Made by a program: the position numbers and the translations under genes. From NCBI RefSeq assembly GCF_003286415.2, contig NZ_CP043450.1:2852001-2916000 (forward strand): 64,000 bases of DNA. Reading direction: 5' to 3'. The notes beneath the pieces were generated by a model. That model was not told the DNA's origin. It saw nothing but the letters and a program-made list of their open reading frames with translations, and did no database searches. This stretch comes from Mucilaginibacter rubeus. GTDB lineage: Bacteria; Bacteroidota; Bacteroidia; Sphingobacteriales; Sphingobacteriaceae. Below are positions 56,433 through 64,000 of this stretch, piece after piece. Within the stretch, counting starts at the first letter, position 1; each line of letters opens with the position of its first letter.

Positions 56433-57794
56433 TTACTTAGTTCTATGCCTGGGTTTAAGCTGATAAAGCAGATTTTCAACCTTGCTGTCAAGATTATAGA
56501 TATCGTTATATTTTACAATTCCGCCATCGCCAATGGCAGCTGTAATGTAAGTAACCTTTACAGGCACCGGGCTCTTAAATTGAATAAACTTAATTTCCCT
56601 GTTCAATAAAGCGCGGCTCATGGATTTCACATCGCTCTCATTGCCTGCAATTTTTAATAATAATTTTGCAAGCTCCCCTCCCCGTTCAACTATTATGCCC
56701 CCGTTACTTGACGCCCTTTTTTGCTTCCTGAATAAACTTTTATCTGATGTGCCTTGTAACGCTACTGCCGTGCTACTTCCTATAAAGTATATATTATCGT
56801 TTTTTCGCTGGTTTATTGGTGCCTGCTTCGATGAAAGGCTTCCGGCAACTGATCTATCCCCATTGCCGGCGTTAACCTTTTGAGTGGATTGGGAAGTTGT
56901 AAAACCGGTAAGCAAGATTGCGGTTAAAGGTGTTGGCGTAGCAGGGGCACCTACAATAATTTTGAAATTAAAAGTTGTATCAGGTAGTACCAATTTTAAA
57001 GTATAGGTTGGGATATTTATTTGGATATAGGCACTATCGTTTATTGCTGCCCAGCGAAGGCGCTCCATGTTTACGGCGATTTTCCTTATATCAGCCTCCG
57101 GAGTTTCATAACAATCTCCTTCGTAAACCCCTTTAATTAGATGCAGCTGGTATTGAAAGACTGTATAATCTCTGTTTGCAGGCTGTACTTTTACTATCGC
57201 ATCCATAAAAGCAGATTGTTTAAGGGCATTAGTTAAAGTCTCTTCCGTATTAAATCCATTGATCGTTTCCCGGTCAATCTTAGATGCCGGATAATATGGA
57301 TTGAGTTTGCCGAAATGCAGATTATTCATGAAGCTGAGCAAAGCGTCGGTTAGTACGATCTCAAACCGGGCCTTCTTTTTATTGCTTATTTTACCAGGTT
57401 GCTCAAGTATGGTATGCAGAGTTGTATACTGCAATTCTCCGGGATGATAATCTTCATGACGTAACCCAAATTGCAACACACAATCAATCAGGAGCATGGC
57501 TGCCCATGTTTTATTTTGATCTTTTTGTTCCACGGTCCATACTGGAGTAAAAGCGCGCTTCTGGTAAAAACGTTTTGTTGACAAAGGAAAACACAAACCT
57601 TTATTTAAAGACTTATCATTCAATTGCGCGTTAATTTCCGCGATAACTGAGGTATCTGTTTTTTTGCGATCAATAGTTTTATCGGGAACTAACGATTTGG
57701 CTTTTGCGACTGCCGACATCACCAAAATGCATGAAACAAAGAGCAGAATGACAATTTGTTTACCAAATGAATTACCTGTTCCAACTATTTCCAT
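56433..57794 (-). CDS. L,D-transpeptidase-like protein (YcbB type) lacking catalytic residues
   Basis: A 453-residue exported protein (hydrophobic signal about 14-32). The N-terminal half resembles the YcbB/LdtD scaffold: FYQKRAFTPVWT, FGLRHEDYHPGELQY, LTDALLSFMNNLHFGKL. Then comes the strand region of the catalytic domain: VNMERLRW, IQINIPTYTLKLVL and IIVGAPATPTPL. At the active site, where the family has 'YLHDTP.KSLF...RAFSHGCIRVE', this protein reads ALQGTSDKSLFRKQKRASSNGGIIVE (residues 345-370). The histidines, the nucleophilic Cys and the Arg are all replaced (Gln347, Asn364, Gly366, Ile368), so it should not form cross-links. The remaining 'IKFIQFKSPVPVKVTYITAA...DGGIVKYNDIY' end is intact. 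It could be a peptidoglycan-binding pseudoenzyme. Confidence 0.8.
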   Translation of the reverse strand: MEIVGTGNSFGKQIVILLFVSCILVMSAVAKAKSLVPDKTIDRKKTDTSVIAEINAQLNDKSLNKGLCFPLSTKRFYQKRAFTPVWTVEQKDQNKTWAAMLLIDCVLQFGLRHEDYHPGELQYTTLHTILEQPGKISNKKKARFEIVLTDALLSFMNNLHFGKLNPYYPASKIDRETINGFNTEETLTNALKQSAFMDAIVKVQPANRDYTVFQYQLHLIKGVYEGDCYETPEADIRKIAVNMERLRWAAINDSAYIQINIPTYTLKLVLPDTTFNFKIIVGAPATPTPLTAILLTGFTTSQSTQKVNAGNGDRSVAGSLSSKQAPINQRKNDNIYFIGSSTAVALQGTSDKSLFRKQKRASSNGGIIVERGGELAKLLLKIAGNESDVKSMSRALLNREIKFIQFKSPVPVKVTYITAAIGDGGIVKYNDIYNLDSKVENLLYQLKPRHRTK

Positions 57795-57841
57795 AACATC
57801 ATTTTTATGAAGTAAAGTTGCAATGCTTCCCAGGTTGAAAT

Positions 57842-57857
57842 AGTGATCACGGTCACT
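57842..57857. promoter_or_regulatory. CRP/FNR-type inverted repeat
   Basis: AGTGA-TCACGG-TCACT at 57842-57857, that is GTGA-N6-TCAC, the recognition pattern of CRP/FNR-family regulators. It lies 47 bases upstream of the L,D-transpeptidase-like start codon and could control the two-gene unit with hemA. A 16-base match can arise by chance. Confidence 0.45.
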
Positions 57858-57911
57858 TATCTAGCTGATTGTAAACACCCGATGTGGCTACAACCACGCA
57901 CGGCCCGTAAA

Positions 57912-57948
57912 ACAAACGTGGCCGCCTCAAAAGGGCAGCCACGTTTGT
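57912..57948 (-). terminator. Terminator after the GNAT gene
   Basis: ACAAACGTGGC (57912-57922) and GCCACGTTTGT (57938-57948) form a perfect 11-bp stem with further inner pairing across one mismatch. On the minus strand a TTTTA run follows. It lies 55 bases beyond the stop of the acetyltransferase gene and separates it from the L,D-transpeptidase-like/hemA unit. Confidence 0.75.
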
Positions 57949-58003
57949 TCGCAATCTAAGTTATGGGTATATGGCAATTTAGCTACAGCCGGCCAATTAG
58001 TAA

Positions 58004-58477
58004 TCAGTGGGCGTTGAGCTGCCACGTAATTTTCACAGCGGATATTCTCTCCGACTCAATTCTATTGTCGGCCTGTACGTTAAAGCCATTTTTTATATAA
58101 AACTGCAAAGGCGACTTGTACATGTGTCCATCAGCCCGCAGAACGCCGTCTCTATCAATTGCCCAGCCGGCAAGCCGATTTTCGTGCTTCTTTATTTCAT
58201 TAAGTATGCTCGTCCCATAACTCTTTCCTTGAACATCACTGTTTAATATGATCGCAAACCATCTCTCGTTATCACGCAAGAAGGTAGCTGACCAACCAAC
58301 AATAACATCCTGTGCATCAATTAGCAAAAAGTGTTTTTTCGCATCTAAATTGTTAAGATAGTCATTAAAGCCTTCGATTTTGTCAAACTTTAATTTTTCA
58401 GGATATTCATTATTCCATAGCCGAAAAGCTGCTTCAATCTGTTTAGCACTAAGAGATTCCTGAACTAATATTTTCAC
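58004..58477 (-). CDS. GNAT-family N-acetyltransferase
   Basis: A 157-residue acetyl-CoA-dependent acetyltransferase. The acetyl-CoA pocket strand and loop are visible as RWFAIILNSDVQGKSYGTSILNEIKKH (the Q-G-x-S-Y-G loop replaces the usual Q/RxxGxG/A), followed by 'SPLQFYIKNGFNVQADNRI' at the end of the fold. The N-terminal helices (LSAKQIEAAFRLWNNEYP) and beta strands (HFLLIDAQDVIVGWSATFL) are normal. The substrate cannot be told. It stands alone between a terminator and a 310-base gap. Confidence 0.82.
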   Translation of the reverse strand: MKILVQESLSAKQIEAAFRLWNNEYPEKLKFDKIEGFNDYLNNLDAKKHFLLIDAQDVIVGWSATFLRDNERWFAIILNSDVQGKSYGTSILNEIKKHENRLAGWAIDRDGVLRADGHMYKSPLQFYIKNGFNVQADNRIESERISAVKITWQLNAH

Positions 58478-58788
58478 ATTTAGTAGTTTACTTAACCTTT
58501 ATTTTCTAATTTATATCCCGCTGAGTGGAATTGGTGCCTCTGCTCTGAGAGTAAAACCAGGTATTTAGTCTGTTGATACAATGATACTAAATCCTGAAAA
58601 GGAATAATCCTCATTATAAACAGTCACAAAATCTTTTTCTTAATGCCTCGACTTCAGACTCATTCCCCCACCTTCCGGCAAAATTCCTTTTTACGGCTTA
58701 AGTTAACCCTTTCATCGGAAATAATATTGACGTTCGCAGGGACTCGAAAACGACTTTTCAAAAATACTTTATACAACTTTCATTACTA
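58478..58788. other. Intergenic stretch upstream of the GNAT gene
   Basis: About 310 bases. It should contain the GNAT promoter (minus strand) and the transcript end of the DoxX-like gene. A + strand frame of about 60 codons (58643-58831) reads into the end of the next gene and has no recognisable content. No strong hairpin or repeat was found. Confidence 0.4.
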
Positions 58789-60141
58789 TTACTCGCGGAC
58801 CTCCGTATTCCTTTTTAAACTCAGTGGATAGTGTTTTTCTACCCGTTCAAGCTCTATATGTAACGAATCATTTTTATTATTCACTCCCTTTATAATGAAC
58901 CTGCCGGTTGACGGTAAAACATAATGAAAAGCTATACTATCACTCGTATCCACCCGGTTTTTTAAACTGAGTATATGCTTAATTGTATCGGCTTCATATC
59001 CATAATATAGCCTGCCAATATTACCATAGTATTCCGTTGTCCTGATCTTGTTATCTGTTTTTAATTTAAATGCCCCGGCGCTCCCTATGCTGATGGTATT
59101 AAACTTTTCAAACACCACATTCTGCCATCTAACAGTATCATCCGGCGAATAAGGCAGCAGCTTGTTGTTAATCCTGAAGTAAGTTACTTTGTATAAGCCT
59201 GTAAAACTCTTAACCCCGTCATCCAAGGGTAGTTTGAAAGTTTTGCCTGCGGCATACAACTGTTCGTAATGATAACCTCTGTAAAACAGGAACAGAAAAA
59301 TAAAGCCCGTTTTCAATACAATTCGCGCCACTTTTTTCCATTGCTCACGAAAACCAGGAAGCTGAATATAATTGATCACCCCTTGCCGGTGCCTGATCAG
59401 GATGGCGTAAAAGTTATCAGCATCTTTAAGCAAAAGAGCTACCGAAAGAAAAAGCAAGTGCAGGCTCGCCAATTCAACTCCTGCATCATAACCGATATTT
59501 ACAAACCAGATGGGTAGTAAAATAGCTATCATCATCAAAGCACCTAAAGTTGCTGTGCGCCGGAACAGGATCAAAACAGTTGCTATAAGTTCAAATATCC
59601 CTGCAAATACTTCAAAAAAAGGCGAAACACCAGTAGTTAGCCAATAAAGCTTGCCGGGGGTAAAATTGCCAAGGCTGGTATTTAGCTGACTTAGTGTTGG
59701 GAAAGGCATTTGTACCGGAAACACCTTGGCGATGGCAAACCACGACATTCGTAGCGCAATCTGGTATCTTACCAAAATAAAAAACAAGTTATAAAGACGA
59801 TCATCAACACTATTTTGAGCTAATGCGTTCCGGTCTTTATTAACCTGCTTTTCTACCAATGCCCATATAATCCCAATAACCAGGCATACCAGTAAAGTAA
59901 TTAACCAGCCTTCATAATTTTTACCGCCCTGGCTACTAAAAAACCAGGGATTATTCTGGCTGATCACATCAAGCCACCGGTAAGGGTATCCTTTAACTGA
60001 AAAGCCTGCATCAAAATCCTGCTGATAAAACGCGGGAACAAATGGTATTACTGTAGTAGCAGCATATACAATGCCCGATCTTAATAGTGTTTTTTGCAAT
60101 AGTCCGGAAGCGGGGCCTGTATAATTTGAGGGATGCGTCAT
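58789..60141 (-). CDS. DoxX-like inner-membrane protein
   Basis: A 450-residue polytopic membrane protein, DoxX/quinone-related by the pattern ALRMSWFAIAKVFPVQMPFP...GVSPFFEVFAGIFELIATVLILFRRTATLGAL, which is the DoxX-type helix pair. Six or so hydrophobic helices occupy residues 20-310. The C-terminal 140 residues (from about 315) form a soluble, strand-rich domain with no known family (LYKVTYFRINNK, IRTTEYYGNIGRLYYGYE). It lies 1 base from the superoxide dismutase gene on the same strand, so the two are translated from one message. Confidence 0.75.
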   Translation of the reverse strand: MTHPSNYTGPASGLLQKTLLRSGIVYAATTVIPFVPAFYQQDFDAGFSVKGYPYRWLDVISQNNPWFFSSQGGKNYEGWLITLLVCLVIGIIWALVEKQVNKDRNALAQNSVDDRLYNLFFILVRYQIALRMSWFAIAKVFPVQMPFPTLSQLNTSLGNFTPGKLYWLTTGVSPFFEVFAGIFELIATVLILFRRTATLGALMMIAILLPIWFVNIGYDAGVELASLHLLFLSVALLLKDADNFYAILIRHRQGVINYIQLPGFREQWKKVARIVLKTGFIFLFLFYRGYHYEQLYAAGKTFKLPLDDGVKSFTGLYKVTYFRINNKLLPYSPDDTVRWQNVVFEKFNTISIGSAGAFKLKTDNKIRTTEYYGNIGRLYYGYEADTIKHILSLKNRVDTSDSIAFHYVLPSTGRFIIKGVNNKNDSLHIELERVEKHYPLSLKRNTEVRE

Positions 60142-60142
60142 A

Positions 60143-60883
60143 TCAGGATAATCTTTTGTTTACAGCATTCCAGTTTACTACATTCCACCAACCGGCAACA
60201 TATTCGTTTCGCCGGTTTTGATATTTGAGATAATAAGCGTGTTCCCAAACATCTAAAGCCAGCAGTGGTGTGCCTTTTACCGCCGCATTATCAAAAAGCG
60301 GATTATCCTGATTGGCGGTTGAAGCAATTACCAGCTTACCGTTTTGATTAATCAGCCAAACCCAACCCGATCCAAAGCGGCCAAGCGCAGCCTGTGTAAA
60401 CTGCTCCTTAAATTGATCCACCGAGCCAAATGTTGCCGCAATAGCATCTTTTATTTTCCCGTCCGGACCTTTAACATCAGGAGTCAAACTCTCCCAGAAA
60501 AAATTATGGTTCCATGCGCCGCCGCCGTTGTTACGAGCCTTAGGCGAAAGCTGTGATGCATGATCAAAAAACTCTTTTTCTGTGGCAAACGTCAACTTTT
60601 CGGCAACGATAGCATCATTTACATTTTTGACGTATGCGGTATGGTGTTTGGTGTAATGGATCTCATTGGTTAATCCGTCTATATGAGGTTCCAAAGCTTT
60701 ATAATCAAAACCCAGCGGTACCTGGGTGAATTTTAAAACGTCGCCGGTTTGTAAAGGGAACTCATTTTTTTGGTAAGCAGCCAGGGCTTTATCTGAACTT
60801 AGAATCAATGGCCCGGTTAGCGCTACGGCCGCTGTTGCCTTTAGCGTATTCTCTATAAATTGTCTTCTGCTGTTAGTTTTCAT
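60143..60883 (-). CDS. sod: Exported superoxide dismutase (Mn/Fe family)
   Basis: It converts superoxide to hydrogen peroxide and oxygen. The mature domain shows the metal ligands His76 (EIHYTKHHTAYV), His126 (WNHNFFW), and Asp211/His215 (DVWEHAYY). A Gly-rich NNGGGAWNH and 'ANQDNPL' favour Mn or cambialistic use over strict Fe. The N-terminus (MKTNSRRQFIENTLKA, then a mildly hydrophobic run and KALA) is a twin-arginine-type signal, so it is predicted to act outside the cytoplasm. The ATG at 60883 is used because the longer frame from 60907 adds eight residues before the signal. The DoxX-like gene follows immediately. Confidence 0.92.
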   Translation of the reverse strand: MKTNSRRQFIENTLKATAAVALTGPLILSSDKALAAYQKNEFPLQTGDVLKFTQVPLGFDYKALEPHIDGLTNEIHYTKHHTAYVKNVNDAIVAEKLTFATEKEFFDHASQLSPKARNNGGGAWNHNFFWESLTPDVKGPDGKIKDAIAATFGSVDQFKEQFTQAALGRFGSGWVWLINQNGKLVIASTANQDNPLFDNAAVKGTPLLALDVWEHAYYLKYQNRRNEYVAGWWNVVNWNAVNKRLS

Positions 60884-60910
60884 AGTATATGATTTGATGA
60901 TTATCAAAGA

Positions 60911-60941
60911 AGCTGCCCGGTATTAAAACCGGGACAGCTTG
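60911..60941 (-). terminator. Hairpin between the DUF4397 gene and sod
   Basis: AAGCTGCCCGGT (60911-60922) and ACCGGGACAGCTT (60929-60941) pair with a one-base bulge around a short A/T loop. On the minus strand it follows the DUF4397 gene by about 45 bases and precedes sod, so it marks the end of the receptor/DUF4397 message. The following T-tract is weak (CTTTG). Confidence 0.6.
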
Positions 60942-60986
60942 CTGGCACAACTTATTCCACCATGCTGTGCTTTATCTTTAATTTAG

Positions 60987-61829
60987 TTAGTTATGTGTAA
61001 GTATAGTTGCCCCTATAGCCGATGAGCCGGGCGTGCCGTTGATATAAATGGTATAGATCTTGCCGGCAGTAAGCGTTACATTTATTAATTTATCATTAGC
61101 GATATCAACTGCCGTATGATCTGAAGTTTGTGTAACCGAGAAATTAACTATACCGGCATCAACCGTAGCAAACGGCCCTAACGACCATGTGCTCAAGCCC
61201 GTCCCAGACAACACCGAGCCTCCTGCCCTGCCGTAAGCTGTATTGGTAAAAAGCGCGGTTTGACCGGCAATACCAAAATCGACATTAGAGGTACCCGGCG
61301 CAAGGTTTACAAACCTGACCTTGGCTTTACCTGCAGCAGGCGCGCTTAGATCGTCGTAAAAAAGGATCAGTGAATCGGCCGTAGCCTTGTTGTTTTTTAC
61401 AGCGAATACCGTATGATAATAATTAGCTATCGGACCATTAGGGCCTCCGGTTGATGTAAAGGTGGCGCTGTTACCAAATTGCCTTGAGGCTTTGTAGGAT
61501 GTATTGGTTCCTTCGGTAAAATTGATCTGTACGTCGCCAAACTGGGTATCGATGTAATCGCTCTTCGTATTGATAGCCAAAGCTGTTTTGGTTACCTGCG
61601 TAGTGTACACCCAAAACTGTATACCGGTATTTACCGGGCGGGCGTTTACAAAGCTGATGTGCGCGGCGAGGGCGGGTCTGTCGGCCGCGTTAATATCTAA
61701 ATAATATGTCTTTTTGCAGGATGAGGCAAAAAGCATAGTGATCGCGGCAAGTATCGATAGCCTTGCTGATCTTGAAAGCTTTGCCGTTTTCAAATTTTGT
61801 TTATATATGGATTTCAAAATACTTTTCAT
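60987..61829 (-). CDS. DUF4397 lipoprotein
   Basis: A 280-residue secreted lipoprotein. The signal ends in FASSC (Cys38), after a positively charged N-terminus. DUF4397 repeats are suggested by the two related stretches HISFVNARPVNTGIQFWV (about residues 57-74) and VRFVNLAPGTSNVDFGI (about 171-187), each beginning 'FVN..P' and entering a beta strand. The tail 'LTAGKIYTIYINGTPGS' is typical. The function of the family is unknown. It starts 10 bases after the TonB-dependent receptor gene ends and is likely co-transcribed with it. Confidence 0.8.
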   Translation of the reverse strand: MKSILKSIYKQNLKTAKLSRSARLSILAAITMLFASSCKKTYYLDINAADRPALAAHISFVNARPVNTGIQFWVYTTQVTKTALAINTKSDYIDTQFGDVQINFTEGTNTSYKASRQFGNSATFTSTGGPNGPIANYYHTVFAVKNNKATADSLILFYDDLSAPAAGKAKVRFVNLAPGTSNVDFGIAGQTALFTNTAYGRAGGSVLSGTGLSTWSLGPFATVDAGIVNFSVTQTSDHTAVDIANDKLINVTLTAGKIYTIYINGTPGSSAIGATILTHN

Positions 61830-61839
61830 GATTAAGCAA

Positions 61840-64000
61840 TTATAAATGAGCTGATAGTTTGATAAACGGCTGGATACCGGCGCTGCCGTTCTGGATACCT
61901 ACAACCGTAGGATTGCGTAAACCGGCAATAGATGGATCGGTATAATCGCCCAAAACGTTAAATACGTTATTAACACCTGCCGTACCCTGGATGCGGCTGG
62001 TAAACTTATACCCAACCGACAGGTCGGTTACCCAGATAGGTTTCAGGTTTTGATAAAAGTAAACCGGGTTAAGCGGATCTGAGGCGCTAAGCAGCGTTGC
62101 CGTAGTTACCTTGCCGAAGTATACCGTACGGGCAAGGAAAGTGAATTTATCTAAACTGTAAATGCCCTGCAGATTTACTTTCTGCGCTGGGATATTGGTG
62201 GTTACCCTCGCCCTTTCGCCGGGGCTCAGGATCACGTTTTTATATTTTTCAAGACCTTTAGGTGTATTAACTTTGGTCACCTCATTTTTTTCAAAGTTGC
62301 CGCCAAACAGGAAGTTGATATTCCCCCTGTCCAATAGCAGTTTGTAGCTGCCTGTAAACTCGATGCCTTTTGTGCGGGTACTGAATTCATTGTAAAAAAA
62401 GTTGGCCTGGGCAGCACCGGTTTGCTGGAACAAATTTTTAACATCCGTAGGCAGGTTGGTGTCTGTCGCCGTAAAGTTGCCTGTATTGCCTACCCTGTTA
62501 TCAATATTGATCAGGTATGCATCAACCGTTAATTCCACATTGCTGCCCGGGGCCGAGGTTAAGCCCAAAGTATATCCTTTTGATTTTTCGGGCGATAACT
62601 TAGGTATTCCCAATGCCCTTGCCGCTGCGCTTTGATTGGATGCCGTAAGGATGTCAACGCCCCTGCCCTGCTGGAACGTTGTGGATACCGAGGTATAATA
62701 AGATTGTGCCAAATCCGGCGCACGGAAACCTGTATTCGCCGATCCTCTGATACTTAACCATCTGGCGAAACTGTAGCGGGTAGCCGCTTTCCAGGTAAAC
62801 ACATTACCAAAATCCGAAAAATACTCGGCACGGCCGGCACCGGAAACAAGCCACTGCTTAGTAACATTCAATTCCACATCAGCATAACCTGCAGTTACCG
62901 AACGGCTAACGTTAACCGCATTCTCCGGCCTGAAACCCAAATGGATCTGCGAGCCAGCGGAAAGACCGTTCAGGGATGTTACACCCGCATTGGATAGGTA
63001 TGGTATTCCGCCTGCGGTTGTGTCAATATCAACAATGGTACGCTGATCTGCTTTGGAATAAGAGGCTTCTTCACCTGCAATAATCTGGAAACCTTCTACA
63101 CGATGCTGGGCGCCAAAAGCTACGTTTAAGCCTTTTAATACCTTGTCAAAATAACGGGTAAAGTCAAGCGCTGTTGTGTTTTGACTGGCATTGTAACTAC
63201 CTGCATCAAAACTGGTTGGGCTTTTTAAACCGAGACTTGCGTTAAGCGAATTATCAACCCGGTTACCGAATATATTTTTTCCATACACGTTTGAGAAATC
63301 TACGTTCCAGTCGCCAACTTTACCCCTGATTCCTACGGCTATCGATTCATCAACTATATTATTTTCCATTGCCGGTAAAAAACCATCAGGATAAATGAAG
63401 TTATTGTTACGTGATGTCCAGCCGGGTAATCGGTAGGTAGCCGTAAATTGTGAATTACGGCTGCTGATACCGCCAAAGGCATACAGCTCGGTCGAGTTTT
63501 TTAGAGGTAAACCGGCATTGAAAAACAGCAAAGCGTCCTGCCCGGCATTGGAACCACTGGCACGCTGATCAAAAAAATGGCGGTCGATGCCACGACTTGC
63601 TAAAATAGCGTCGTCAATATCTTTGGTGTATATCGCATCATAACCACGTGTATTTGCTCCACCTCCGTAAATAGGGCCATTATATAAGCCTGCATCTTTT
63701 CGGCCAGCCGGTAAAGAAATGGCTTGTGTAGCGTATTCGGTGGTCACATTTACGTAACCGCCATTGTTTCCTATACCAACACCGTAATTAGCACTGGAAC
63801 GGGTAACCGCTCCATCTCCACGCCTGCGTACACTTCCAGAAGTATTAACCGCAAAATCGTCCGTTTTTTTCTTTAATACGATATTGATCACCCCAGCGAT
63901 AGCATCCGAACCATATTGAGCCGCGGCACCGTCCCTCAAAATTTCTATCCGGTCGATAGCACCTGTAGGAATAGCGTTGAGATCATAACCGGTTGATCCG
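61840..64000 (-). CDS. TonB-dependent outer-membrane receptor (5' end outside the window)
   Basis: At least 720 residues of a TonB-dependent receptor that is not of the SusC type. The visible plug end reads IDRIEILRDGAAAQYGSDAIAGVINIVLKKK, the standard plug motif. The barrel ends in the aromatic 'QPFIKLSAHL'. The frame is open to the right edge of the window; an ATG at 63939 is inside the plug and is not the real start. The gene carries no CTD or STN in the visible part. With the DUF4397 lipoprotein next to it, a nutrient (metal chelate, cofactor or peptide) uptake role is likely, but no substrate can be named. Confidence 0.9.
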   Translation of the reverse strand, partial: GSTGYDLNAIPTGAIDRIEILRDGAAAQYGSDAIAGVINIVLKKKTDDFAVNTSGSVRRRGDGAVTRSSANYGVGIGNNGGYVNVTTEYATQAISLPAGRKDAGLYNGPIYGGGANTRGYDAIYTKDIDDAILASRGIDRHFFDQRASGSNAGQDALLFFNAGLPLKNSTELYAFGGISSRNSQFTATYRLPGWTSRNNNFIYPDGFLPAMENNIVDESIAVGIRGKVGDWNVDFSNVYGKNIFGNRVDNSLNASLGLKSPTSFDAGSYNASQNTTALDFTRYFDKVLKGLNVAFGAQHRVEGFQIIAGEEASYSKADQRTIVDIDTTAGGIPYLSNAGVTSLNGLSAGSQIHLGFRPENAVNVSRSVTAGYADVELNVTKQWLVSGAGRAEYFSDFGNVFTWKAATRYSFARWLSIRGSANTGFRAPDLAQSYYTSVSTTFQQGRGVDILTASNQSAAARALGIPKLSPEKSKGYTLGLTSAPGSNVELTVDAYLINIDNRVGNTGNFTATDTNLPTDVKNLFQQTGAAQANFFYNEFSTRTKGIEFTGSYKLLLDRGNINFLFGGNFEKNEVTKVNTPKGLEKYKNVILSPGERARVTTNIPAQKVNLQGIYSLDKFTFLARTVYFGKVTTATLLSASDPLNPVYFYQNLKPIWVTDLSVGYKFTSRIQGTAGVNNVFNVLGDYTDPSIAGLRNPTVVGIQNGSAGIQPFIKLSAHL

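Noticed and set aside
58643..58831. Basic 62-codon + strand frame running into the DoxX-like gene
   Set aside because: It overlaps the end of a well-supported gene on the other strand and resembles nothing known.
63937..63939. ATG as the start of the TonB-dependent receptor
   Set aside because: It lies inside the plug motif (RDGAAAQYG), and the reading frame stays open to the window edge.

Overview
The window reads as chromosomal DNA of a Bacteroidota bacterium, most likely Sphingobacteriaceae and probably Mucilaginibacter-like. The grounds are three SusC/SusD pairs, an ECF sigma/FecR pair, -33/-7 style promoter elements (TTTG ... TAnnTTTG), weak Shine-Dalgarno sequences, a moderate GC content by eye, and families largely confined to this phylum (DUF3570, DUF4266 and DUF5007-like proteins). 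The genus is an inference from protein style, not a measurement.

Layout. 1-1.4 kb: the start of a probable ABC exporter gene, a small membrane protein, and gene debris (the tail of an FGGY sugar/glycerol kinase with an in-frame stop, followed by an ECF-sigma-like fragment). 1.6-9.0 kb: a complete thiamin operon behind a TPP riboswitch, thiS-thiC-tenI-thiE-thiG-thiH-thiF-thiD. It covers both the pyrimidine (ThiC, ThiD) and thiazole (ThiS, ThiF, ThiG, ThiH, TenI) branches and their coupling (ThiE). 9.0-11.2 kb: a GlxA-type AraC regulator and a GAPDH. 11.3-27.5 kb: a full sialic-acid locus. On the minus strand, a SusC/SusD pair takes up ligand, a sialidase and a sialate O-acetylesterase release and trim sialic acid, a kelch mutarotase and an MFS carrier prepare and import it, and a lyase and a 2-epimerase convert it to GlcNAc. 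An unusual SGNH-GH20 fusion ends the operon. A divergent GntR/FadR regulator faces it across a perfect 11-bp inverted repeat.

27.8-35.0 kb: a VIT-family transporter, a cytochrome b561-like protein, a beta-barrel candidate, a two-component system, and a gene set of thioredoxin, DUF3570, DUF4266 lipoprotein and ApbE flavin transferase that looks like an extracytoplasmic redox/flavinylation module. 35.1-35.4 kb: a dead PAS-domain sensor fragment with a one-base deletion and a nonsense codon. 35.7-46.6 kb: a second polysaccharide-utilisation locus (GH84, GH35, SusD, STN-type SusC, FecR, ECF sigma), controlled by trans-envelope signalling. 46.8-54.6 kb: an AraC regulator and a third SusC/SusD locus with a fasciclin-domain lipoprotein and a DUF5007-like lipoprotein but no glycosidase, so its substrate is unknown.

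55.2-57.8 kb: glutamyl-tRNA reductase behind an L,D-transpeptidase-like protein whose catalytic His and Cys are replaced, with a CRP/FNR-type half-site pair upstream. 58.0-64.0 kb: a GNAT acetyltransferase, a DoxX-like membrane protein next to a Tat-exported superoxide dismutase, a DUF4397 lipoprotein, and a TonB-dependent receptor running off the right edge.

Together the two sugar loci could trim sialylated, galactosylated N-acetylhexosamine glycans from the outside in. The items most worth a second look are the apparently dead L,D-transpeptidase beside hemA, the ApbE/DUF4266/DUF3570/thioredoxin set, the DoxX-SOD pair, and the sialic-acid operator. No tRNA, rRNA, CRISPR array or intact insertion sequence was seen.
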